A stretch of 64,000 nt of DNA. It comes from Bosea sp. (in: a-proteobacteria) (GTDB lineage: Bacteria > Pseudomonadota > Alphaproteobacteria > Rhizobiales > Beijerinckiaceae). The notes under the pieces are model-generated. The model worked only from the letters and a program-made list of their open reading frames with translations. It ran no database searches and was not told the DNA's origin. Made by a program: the position numbers and the translations under genes. Shown here in pieces: positions 58,201 to 64,000 of the stretch; position 1 is the first letter of the stretch, and each line of letters starts with the position of its first letter. The stretch is taken from assembly GCA_023910605.1 (NCBI GenBank), contig JAAVVV010000001.1, positions 1,354,698-1,418,697 on the forward strand. Direction: 5' to 3'.

Positions 58201-59245
58201 CATAGCAGGTGTAGTTGGGAATGGGCCTGCCGATGGTGACGGCCTGGCCCGCCACCAACTCGGCCACAGTCGCCACCACTGTGGCTTCGGTCGGGCCATA
58301 GGTGTTGAACAGGCGTCGGCCGGGCCGCGCCCATTTCTGCACGATGGCCGGCGGCAGCGCCTCGCCGCCTAGGATGATGATCCGCAGGGCGGGAACGTCG
58401 CGCGGCAGCACCCCGAGCAGCGTCGGCACGGTGTCGAGAATCGTGATGCCCGCGCGCTCCAGCACTTCGGGCAGGTTCTCGATGTCGCCCATCACCTGCG
58501 GATTGGCAACGAACAGCGTGGCGCCGGCGAGATACGGGACCCAGATCTCCTCCATGGAGAGGTCGAACGCCACCGATGCGCCCTGGAACACCACGTCCTC
58601 GCCCGTGAAGCCGTAGACCTCGTTCGCCGCGCGCAGGAAATGGCAGATGTTGCGGTGGCTGACCACGATGCCCTTGGGCTTTCCGGTCGAGCCCGAGGTG
58701 TAGATCATGTAGGCCGGGTGATCGGGCGTGAGGCCGGGAGCGCGGGGCGCGCAGGGCGCGGCGTCGTCGAGTGCCGTCAGGGCCGCTTGCGTCCACACTG
58801 CGACGCCGGTATCGGCAGCCTTGTCGGCATGGGACGGCGTGGTGACGAGCCCGCTCGCGCTGCAATCGCTCAGGCAGGTGGCGATGCGGTCCACGGGCGC
58901 GTCCGCATCGAAGGGCAGCCAGGCCGCGCCCGAAAGGGTGATGGCGATCTGCGCGATGAGCAGGTCGATGCCGCGCGGCATCCACAGGCCCACCACACAG
59001 CCAGGCCCGACCTCCTTGGCGGCGAGGCCGCGAGCCATGGCGCGGGCCGCGTCCCACACGTCGGCATAGCTCACGCTGCGCTCGAAATCACGCAGGGCCG
59101 GATGGCTGGACCTCAGCGCGGCACTGGCGGCGAAGACCTCTCCGAGCACCTCGTCGCGCAGCAGGTCGGTGCGGACATCGCCCGCCAGCCGCGCGCTTTC
59201 GCAGGCTTCGGCGGAGGCTGGCGGATACTTCACGAATTCGTTCAT
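55202..59245 (-). CDS. Pls/PosA-like single-module non-ribosomal peptide synthetase (membrane-bound poly-amino-acid synthetase type)
   Basis: 1347 residues from ATG 59245 (GAGG ribosome site). Order: adenylation domain (~20-510) with YMIYTSGSTGKPKG (~185), NTYGPTEATV, YRSGDAV and KIRGFRVELGEIEARL (~430); carrier domain with FFTEMGGHSLIAAQ (Ser ~568). Then three repeats of a helix pair plus a left-handed beta-helix acyltransferase-like domain (hexad starts near ~778, ~1000 and ~1240), six membrane helices in all. This is the layout and size of epsilon-poly-lysine synthetase and its relatives. It should activate one amino acid and link it into a short homopolymer at the membrane. The monomer is not readable by eye. 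No thioesterase. A phosphopantetheinyl transferase must come from elsewhere. Confidence 0.87.
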   Translation of the reverse strand: MNEFVKYPPASAEACESARLAGDVRTDLLRDEVLGEVFAASAALRSSHPALRDFERSVSYADVWDAARAMARGLAAKEVGPGCVVGLWMPRGIDLLIAQIAITLSGAAWLPFDADAPVDRIATCLSDCSASGLVTTPSHADKAADTGVAVWTQAALTALDDAAPCAPRAPGLTPDHPAYMIYTSGSTGKPKGIVVSHRNICHFLRAANEVYGFTGEDVVFQGASVAFDLSMEEIWVPYLAGATLFVANPQVMGDIENLPEVLERAGITILDTVPTLLGVLPRDVPALRIIILGGEALPPAIVQKWARPGRRLFNTYGPTEATVVATVAELVAGQAVTIGRPIPNYTCYVVSEVGVLCAPGEQGELWIGGPGIATGYLARPDLTDEKFVPNPFGAGPDSRLYRSGDAVSIDGKGDIAFHGRIDDQVKIRGFRVELGEIEARLTDEPGIAQAAVVLRQDDGIDKLVAFVVGEPGQAIDRNALRTSLRAKLPPYMLPGHWEQVQELPRLAASGKVDRKLLKAAPLTVTPASTVQALPETPTEAVLLEAAKPLFKGQAIAFDVDFFTEMGGHSLIAAQFISAVRQSPNHAMITLQDVYSLRTLRNIGAALDERIVASGGDGPKDLSFEPPPFRRRFLCGLAQAVAMPFILGLVTIQWLGLFLSSMFLIKGDAGILHEMAVLCSIFVVLNLGAKVTIIALKWLIIGRTRPGRYPLWGVYYFRVWFVARLIQATTPKFLQMSPLMRVWIRLLGGKVGKEAIIAEFETGAWDLISIGERASTGSKMKLANVEYSGNEMIIAPVEIGAYAHIGNACVISGGSTVSEGAELRDLTCVLPGQTVPAWEVWDGSPPRKTGMVDRASLPVHPEASRPKRALLGMGYFAVYTLMLMIGLVPIFPAFYVLYNLDYLIGGELDYSIEWSHLLFYTWPTAIILIVASMVIVVALRWTIFPTRIKPGSHSIYSLFYFRKWSMALATEVLLETLNSLFATIYMRYWYLMMGTRIGKGSELSTNLAGRYDLVEIGKGNFIGDEAIFGDEDVRSGYMRLDTVKTGDRVFFGNAANVAAGSVIEDGALIGVKSKLPDSLHVRKDETWFGSPAIKFPTRQKVSLGASETYEPPRRMFALRAVFEGLHTSLPTAVFLIVAYMTADTLEGFISAGAYITAGLVVLAAGVVNAVAMILMSVAFKWTFMGIYRPVMKPMWSWWAMRTEACAVIYGGLAGKVGLEYMRGTPFLPFMLRLYGTKIGKGVVMDWTDVTEFDCISIGDFSIINAHSCPQTHLYEDRVMKVGRIDIGRGVTIGSACTILYDTKIGDFARIEPLTLVMKGEQIPGHSLWQGAPAVPYIEHVAHAPKVAA

Positions 59246-59283
59246 GCCGATGAGTACCTCACGACGGAGGCGTCGCCGCGTTT

Positions 59284-60123
59284 TCACGTCTGGCGCTGCT
59301 GTATGCGTCGCCTGCTGCTGCCTACCCAAACACCGGAATCCGATGCTTTCTCTGGCCCGGCATGGACTGCCGCGCTTTGCGGCTGGCTTAGCAAGAATGG
59401 GGCTGAACCGCCAGTGAATGCGGCATAGTGAAACTGGATCAAGATTGACGCTGCGGCCTCTCGCGCAGCGCTCACAGTCTGCCGCCTAGTGCAGGCCTGC
59501 CGGTCGCCGCTGATCACGAGAACGCGGCCCTGCCAGATATCGATGCTTTCGGCCCGGCGCGTCGGCTCGAGGCCAAGCCCCGCGAGCACGGCGCGCATCA
59601 CCCCGCCATGGCTGACCACCACCGTGTCGCGCTCCAGCGCGCTGAAGACCGGCGCCACGCGCTCGAGCAGCATCTGGTAGCTCTCGCCGCCGGGCGGGGC
59701 ATAGGCCCATTTGTGCTGCTCGCGCTGCTGCGCCCGCGCCGGATCGAGCTTGCGCACCTCGCGCCAGGTCAGCCCTTCCCAGGCGCCGAAGGTCAGTTCC
59801 CGCAGCCGTTGATCGACATGGTAGGAGGGCGGATGCAGGCCGATGGCCTGCCGCGCGATCTCCATGGTCTCCCGCGCCCGCGCCATCGGCGAGCACAGAT
59901 AGGCCAGATCCCCGGCATTGGCCTTCAAGGCGAGAAGCTTTTGGCCGACCTCCTCGGCCTGCACGCGCCCGAAATCGTTGAGGGGGATGTCCTTGCCGCC
60001 CTGCAGCCGCCCTTCGGCGTTCCAGTCAGTCTCGCCATGGCGTATGAGGTAGAGCGTCACGCCCCGCGGCAGCGTCAGGCTCGACGCAGGGCCGCTCCTC
60101 CCCGTTTCCGTCGCTCCTGACAT
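59284..60123 (-). CDS. Histidine phosphatase family protein (phosphoglycerate mutase-like)
   Basis: 279 residues. RHG motif YLIRHGETDWNAEGRLQG, catalytic acid region RLRELTFGAWEGLTWREV, and second His in VVVSHGGVMRAVLAGLG. The catalytic core ends near residue 200. The last ~75 residues (from ISGDRQACTRRQ) have no family character and may be a read-through tail after loss of the usual stop. Substrate unknown (sugar phosphate or cobalamin-pathway phosphatases are relatives). It lies between fabI (34-bp gap) and the NRPS-like gene (38-bp gap), same strand. Confidence 0.85.
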   Translation of the reverse strand: MSGATETGRSGPASSLTLPRGVTLYLIRHGETDWNAEGRLQGGKDIPLNDFGRVQAEEVGQKLLALKANAGDLAYLCSPMARARETMEIARQAIGLHPPSYHVDQRLRELTFGAWEGLTWREVRKLDPARAQQREQHKWAYAPPGGESYQMLLERVAPVFSALERDTVVVSHGGVMRAVLAGLGLEPTRRAESIDIWQGRVLVISGDRQACTRRQTVSAAREAAASILIQFHYAAFTGGSAPFLLSQPQSAAVHAGPEKASDSGVWVGSSRRRIQQRQT

Positions 60124-60157
60124 GCTTGCGTGCCCCGTCCTGCCTGCGCCGCCCGGT

Positions 60158-60979
60158 TCAGTCGGCCTTGTCGAGGTTCATGTCCGGCGCGTCCGGGTTC
60201 TTCATGCCCACGATGTGGTAGCCGGAGTCGACATGCAGGATCTCGCCGGTCATGCCGCGCGACCAGTCTGAGACGAGATAGGCGCATGTCTCGCCCACCT
60301 CCTCGATCGTCACTGTGCGGCGCAGCGGCGCGTTGTATTCGTTCCAGCGCAGGATGTAGCGGAAATCGCCGATCCCTGAGGCCGCCAGCGTCTTGATCGG
60401 CCCTGCCGAGATCGCGTTGACGCGGATCCTTGAGGGACCGAGATCGGCGGCCAGATAGCGCACCGAGGCTTCCAGCGCGGCCTTGGCCACGCCCATGATG
60501 TTGTAGTGCGGCATCCATTTTTCGGCGCCGTAATAGGTCAGCGTCACCATCGAGCCGCCATCGGTCATCAGCTTCTCGGCGCGCTGTGCGAGGGCTGTGA
60601 AGGAATAGCAGGAGATCAGCAGCGACTGGCTGAAGTTCTCGGCCTTTGTGTCGACATAGCGGCCTGTCAGCTCATTCTTGTCGGCATAGGCGATGCAGTG
60701 AACCAGGAAGTCGAACTTGCCCCAGCTTGCGCCAAGCTGCTCGAACACGGCGTCCATGCTGGCTTCGTCGGTGACGTCGCAATGGCCGACCACGATCGCG
60801 CCGAGTTCCCTGGCAAGGGGTTCCACGCGCTTCCTGAGCGCCTCGCCCTGATAGGTCAGCGCCAATTCGGCGCCCTGCTCGGCGCAGGCCTTGGCGATGC
60901 CCCAGGCGATGGAGCGATTGTTGGCCACGCCCATGATCAGGCCGCGTTTGCCCTTGAGAAGACCTGTTCCGACGTTCAT
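60158..60979 (-). CDS. fabI: Enoyl-[acyl-carrier-protein] reductase (NADH)
   Basis: 273 residues. NADH motif GLIMGVANNRSIAWGIA, CDVTDEASMDAVF, and catalytic Y149, Y159, K166 in TYYGAEKWMPHYNIMGVAK. It completes each fatty-acid elongation cycle and is the triclosan target. An 18-bp palindrome lies 15 bp upstream of the start. Confidence 0.95.
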   Translation of the reverse strand: MNVGTGLLKGKRGLIMGVANNRSIAWGIAKACAEQGAELALTYQGEALRKRVEPLARELGAIVVGHCDVTDEASMDAVFEQLGASWGKFDFLVHCIAYADKNELTGRYVDTKAENFSQSLLISCYSFTALAQRAEKLMTDGGSMVTLTYYGAEKWMPHYNIMGVAKAALEASVRYLAADLGPSRIRVNAISAGPIKTLAASGIGDFRYILRWNEYNAPLRRTVTIEEVGETCAYLVSDWSRGMTGEILHVDSGYHIVGMKNPDAPDMNLDKAD

Positions 60980-60993
60980 GGCCTGCCGTCCAT

Positions 60994-61011
60994 TTGTTTA
61001 TGTCTAAACAA
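60994..61011 (-). promoter_or_regulatory. Palindromic site in front of fabI
   Basis: TTGTTTA-TGTC-TAAACAA, perfect 7-bp arms, 15-32 bp before the fabI start. It would overlap the start of transcription or the -10 region, a position suited to repression by a lipid-responsive regulator. Confidence 0.5.
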
Positions 61012-61124
61012 TCCGCGTGTCTGCGCTCATAGCCAAGGGCTCGGCGCACCACAAGGCACAACTGGCGGCAAGACCGGACAGGGTGGTGGATTGTGCGGCC
61101 AGGGCTGGGTTGTCCCGCTGTGCC

Positions 61125-62054
61125 TCAGGGGCGTCGGCGGCGCATGAGGGCGGTAAGCTCCTCATCCTCTGCCGGAAGCGCGATGTCCATGACCGCATAA
61201 AGATCGCCCTGGCCTGCATCTCCCGGCAGGCCCTTGCCGCGCAGGCGGAAGGCCTTGCCCGAGCTGGTCATCGGCGGCAAACGCATCTCCACCTCGCCCT
61301 GAAGCGTCGGCACCCTGACGAGCCCGCCCAGCACCGCATCCGCAAGCGGCACGGCCACCCGCGTGCGCAGGTCCCGCCCTTCCAGCGTGAAGCGCGGATC
61401 GGGCGCGATGCGGACGGTCAGCAACAGGTCGCCCGGCTGCCCCGAGAAGGGCGAGGGACGGCCGAGGCCCTTGAGCCGGATCACCTTGCCATCGACGACG
61501 TTCTTGGGCATGCCGACCTCGACTTCGCGGCCGGTGGGCAGCTTCAGCCGCCGCGTCGCACCATTGGCGATGTCCGCCAGCGTGACGCTCAGTTCAGCCT
61601 CGACATCATCGCCCTTGGGGTTGCTGCGCGCGCCTCCGCCCGCGCCTCCCATCCCGGCTCCGCCCATGCCGCCGCTCCCGCCGCGCCGCATGGCGTCGGC
61701 GAACAGGTCGCCGAACAGGTCAGACGGGTTGAAGCCCCCCCGTCCGAACGGATCGCTGCCGGCCTCGAAGCCGCCGCGGCGCGCACCCTGCGGGCCGCCG
61801 GGGCCGAAGCCGTCGAAGCCCTGGAAGCGCGGCTTGCCGTCCGCGCCGATCTCGCCGCGATCGAACTGCGCCCGCTTGGTGGCGTCGCCGACGATTTCGT
61901 AGGCGCTGTTCAGCTCCGAAAAGCGTTCCTTGGCCTTCGGGTCATCGGCGTTGCGGTCAGGGTGATGCTGCTTGGCAAGGCGCCGATAGGCCTTCTTGAT
62001 GTCGGCTTCGCTCGCCGATTTGGCCACGCCGAGAACTGCGTAAGGATCGCGCAT
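61125..62054 (-). CDS. DnaJ-family co-chaperone, CbpA-like (no zinc finger)
   Basis: 309 residues from ATG 62054. J domain with DPYAVLGVAKSASEADIKKAY and HPD in AKQHHPDRN; Gly/Phe-rich linker (GGFNPSDLFGDLF, GGSGGMGGAGMGGAGGG); C-terminal peptide-binding domains (DVEAELSVTLADIANGATRR; DLLLTVRIAPDPRF). The CxxCxGxG zinc repeats are absent, so it is type II (CbpA/DjlA-like) and works with DnaK. No cbpM neighbour. Confidence 0.93.
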   Translation of the reverse strand: MRDPYAVLGVAKSASEADIKKAYRRLAKQHHPDRNADDPKAKERFSELNSAYEIVGDATKRAQFDRGEIGADGKPRFQGFDGFGPGGPQGARRGGFEAGSDPFGRGGFNPSDLFGDLFADAMRRGGSGGMGGAGMGGAGGGARSNPKGDDVEAELSVTLADIANGATRRLKLPTGREVEVGMPKNVVDGKVIRLKGLGRPSPFSGQPGDLLLTVRIAPDPRFTLEGRDLRTRVAVPLADAVLGGLVRVPTLQGEVEMRLPPMTSSGKAFRLRGKGLPGDAGQGDLYAVMDIALPAEDEELTALMRRRRP

Positions 62055-62138
62055 GGGCGCTGTCGGGCTCCTGGAAGCGGATGATCGGGTCGGCGATGGC
62101 ACTCAAGCCGCCGCCCATGCTTCCTAGGTGGTGCCAAT

Positions 62139-62167
62139 GTTGCAAAAATGCAACCGTCGTGACGACG
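62139..62167. repeat. Two adjacent palindromes between lipoprotein and DnaJ-like genes
   Basis: GTTGCA-AAAA-TGCAAC (62139-62154) directly followed by CGTCGT-G-ACGACG (62155-62167). Both are perfect. They lie 85-113 bp upstream of the DnaJ-like gene and 10 bp after the lipoprotein stop, so either operator or terminator is possible. Confidence 0.4.
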
Positions 62168-62176
62168 GGAATCGGC

Positions 62177-62677
62177 TCAGGCCGGCTGTTTCCATCGCTT
62201 CATGTCCCGGATGCTCCAGGCCCCGCCGGAAGGGCGGCAGGCCGTGCCCTGCAGCGCCACCTTGTCCATCTGCGTGCTGATCTGGCTCCGGAAGGCGCGG
62301 CACACCTCGTCATCAAGGAGAAACGGCCCACCCACCGGCATGAAGCGGCCCGAGGCCTTGCTCTCGGCATTGTCCCAACTCACGGGCGAGCCGTTGCCCT
62401 GCGGGTCGAGCGCCAGCGCCATGGCGCCTTTGGCGCGCCTGAGATCCTCGGGGCCGAGATGGTCTGACAAGGACAGCCTCGGCTCGCGCTCCAGCCTGGC
62501 TGCGGCGAAGGCGCGGACCGAACCCGTGACGGCCAGGGGATCAGCCGCCGGCGCGGCTGTGGCCGCGGCGACAGGCGCCGGCGCCGGCTCGGTGCGGGAC
62601 AGCGAGGCGATGGGCAGGCTCACCGAGCAGCCGCCGGCGATCACCGCCAGCGTCGTCGACATCGCCACGAAAATCAT
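62177..62677 (-). CDS. RT0821/Lpp0805-like outer-membrane lipoprotein
   Basis: 166 residues from ATG 62677. Lipobox LAVIAGGC, so cleaved and lipidated at the Cys near residue 17. After an Ala/Pro-rich linker the conserved part reads VSWDNAESKASGRFMPVGG, VCRAFRSQI and LQGTACRPSGGAWSI. That matches the small surface antigens (RT0821/Lpp0805, related to the 17-kDa antigen) that many rhizobia encode upstream of and divergent from pdxH. Molecular role unknown. Confidence 0.8.
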   Translation of the reverse strand: MIFVAMSTTLAVIAGGCSVSLPIASLSRTEPAPAPVAAATAAPAADPLAVTGSVRAFAAARLEREPRLSLSDHLGPEDLRRAKGAMALALDPQGNGSPVSWDNAESKASGRFMPVGGPFLLDDEVCRAFRSQISTQMDKVALQGTACRPSGGAWSIRDMKRWKQPA

Positions 62678-62809
62678 GCGCGATCGGCGTTGCGCCCGTG
62701 TGCAAACCTGCGGCGAGGGTCTATATCCGGAAAGCCTGCTCTCGACCGACACGCCAGCACTCGACACACACAGTGTTCCAACCGTTTTGATTAGACATCG
62801 GAAGCGTTA

Positions 62810-63412
62810 ATGACGCGTGACTTCACGGAAGCCGACGAGCCGTTCGGCCTTTTCGAGACGTGGTTCGAGGAAGCGAAGGCGTCCGAGCCCAACGATCCCA
62901 ACGCGATGGCCCTGGCGACGGCGGATGCCGATGGCCTGCCGAATGTGCGCATGGTCCTGCTCAAGGGCTTCGATCCGCGCGGCTTCGTGTTCTACACCAA
63001 CACGCAGAGCCAGAAGGGCGAGGAAATCCTCGGGAGCATGAAGGCGGCCGGCCTCTTCCACTGGAAATCGCTGCGCCGGCAGGTCCGGCTGCGCGGTCCG
63101 GTCGAGCAGGTTTCGGACGCCGAGGCCGATGCCTATTTCCAGTCGCGCCCGCGCGACAGCCGCATCGGCGCCTGGGCCAGCCAGCAGTCGCGCCCGCTCG
63201 AGAGCCGCTTCGCGCTGGAGAAAGCCGCAGCCTTCTATGCCGCGAGATATGCCGTGGGCGAGGTGCCGCGTCCTGCGCACTGGACGGGCCTGCGCATCAT
63301 GCCGACATGCCTGGAGTTCTGGAAGGACGGCGCCTTCCGCCTGCATGACCGCGTCGTCTTCCGCCGCGCCGCGCCTGGAGCGGACTGGACGCGGACCCGG
63401 CTCTATCCCTAG
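62810..63412 (+). CDS. pdxH: Pyridoxamine 5'-phosphate oxidase
   Basis: 200 residues. FMN-binding split-barrel with [37 protein letters not shown], and the C-terminal [13 protein letters not shown]...LHDRVVFRR...RTRLYP signature. It oxidises PNP/PMP to PLP. The ribosome site GGAAG is close to the ATG. Divergent from the lipoprotein gene. Confidence 0.96.
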   Translation: MTRDFTEADEPFGLFETWFEEAKASEPNDPNAMALATADADGLPNVRMVLLKGFDPRGFVFYTNTQSQKGEEILGSMKAAGLFHWKSLRRQVRLRGPVEQVSDAEADAYFQSRPRDSRIGAWASQQSRPLESRFALEKAAAFYAARYAVGEVPRPAHWTGLRIMPTCLEFWKDGAFRLHDRVVFRRAAPGADWTRTRLYP

Positions 63413-63483
63413 ATACCAATCCGGTTCGGCGCCGTGCACGCACGTCGCCGACCAGCTCCCAGAACCAGAGGTGGCGCAGCCTC

Positions 63484-64000
63484 ATGCGACAGGTCCCCGC
63501 GATGCCAATGCCGAAATTCGACTTCCCCAAGACCGAGGCCGGAAAGCGCCCGGTGATGCTGCTGACCGGCGCTTCGCGCGGGATCGGCCACGCCACGGTG
63601 ATGCAGTTCGCCATGGCGGGCTGGCGCATCCTCTCGTGCTCGCGCCAGGCCTTCTCGGACAAGTGCCCCTGGCCGTCGGGCGCCGACGATCATGTCCAGA
63701 TCGATCTGGCCGATCCGGTGGACACCGAGCGGGGCATAGGCGAGATCCGGCGCCGGCTCGAGACCGAGGGCGGCAAGCTCAATGCGCTCGTGAACAATGC
63801 CGGCATTTCGCCCAAGGGGCCGGGTGGCGCGAGGCTGGGCGCAGCTGGCACCTCCTTCAATGACTGGAGCCGCGTGTTCCAGGTCAATTTCTTCGCTCCC
63901 ATCATGCTGGCGCGGGGCCTGTTCAGCGAGCTCAAGGCCGGCGGCGGCGCCATTGTCAACGTCACCTCGATCGCCGGCACGCAGGTCCATCCCTTCGCGG
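63484..64000 (+). CDS. Short-chain dehydrogenase/reductase (cut by window edge)
   Basis: At least 172 residues; start ATG 63484 or, equally possible, 63502. Rossmann motif LLTGASRGIGHATVM, NALVNNAGISPKG, and the Ser of the catalytic triad in NVTSIAG; the YxxxK lies beyond the window. The cofactor and substrate are not decided. In relatives an SDR gene next to pdxH is common. Confidence 0.9.
   Translation, partial: MRQVPAMPMPKFDFPKTEAGKRPVMLLTGASRGIGHATVMQFAMAGWRILSCSRQAFSDKCPWPSGADDHVQIDLADPVDTERGIGEIRRRLETEGGKLNALVNNAGISPKGPGGARLGAAGTSFNDWSRVFQVNFFAPIMLARGLFSELKAGGGAIVNVTSIAGTQVHPFA

Overview
The window reads as a high-GC alphaproteobacterial chromosome segment, most likely from Hyphomicrobiales (Rhizobiales). 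Supporting signs are the order rpsT-dnaA-dnaN with an enoyl-CoA hydratase gene upstream, a CtrA-type box in the dnaA leader, a RibBA protein whose GTP cyclohydrolase half has lost its zinc cysteines, an RT0821/Lpp0805-type lipoprotein, and a hairpin repeat of the type common in rhizobial intergenic DNA. The genus is not resolved. No tRNA, rRNA or CRISPR array was seen.

Region 1 (1-11880) is an accessory catabolic island. A divergent zinc alcohol dehydrogenase is cut by the left edge. An eight-gene, tightly coupled operon (CUT2-type sugar ABC transporter, FGGY kinase, class II ketose-1-phosphate aldolase, MtnK, MtnA) then runs into a two-domain flavin monooxygenase. The aldolase-MtnK-MtnA set matches the 'DHAP shunt', which salvages 5-methylthioribose or 5-deoxyribose, the leftovers of S-adenosylmethionine chemistry. 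Here it comes with its own importer and a second sugar kinase. Region 2 (11881-16099) is a patchwork: a less GC-rich orphan amino-acid-binding protein gene with a perfect FNR/FixK-type box, an aldo/keto reductase behind a poly-C tract, a possibly broken small membrane protein gene, and an FkbM methyltransferase.

Region 3 (16100-28470) holds replication and housekeeping genes. gyrB, recQ, a small cytochrome c and recF lie on the minus strand. A crotonase, a threonine dehydratase-like enzyme, rpsT, dnaA and dnaN lie on the plus strand. The rpsT leader is highly structured. Region 4 (28441-46737) holds a PotF-like binding protein, a DsbA/FrnE-type oxidoreductase, fhs, an SsuABC/NrtABC-type transporter interrupted by a REP-like double hairpin, the pbpC/alpha-2-macroglobulin pair, a secreted protein with a degenerate trypsin-like domain, pobA and a dihydroorotase.

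A complete ISAs1-family insertion (46738-47990, 10-bp target duplication) separates this from rpmI-rplT-pheS-pheT. Region 5 (52636-62677, minus strand) contains fabI, a histidine phosphatase, a Pls/PosA-like single-module NRPS, aroC and an HTH-RibBA fusion with a 19-bp palindrome just upstream. It also contains a CbpA-like DnaJ and a lipoprotein. pdxH and the start of a short-chain dehydrogenase close the window.

The systems most worth follow-up are the methylthioribose/deoxyribose-type operon, the HTH-RibBA enzyme with its likely operator, and the Pls-like poly-amino-acid synthetase.
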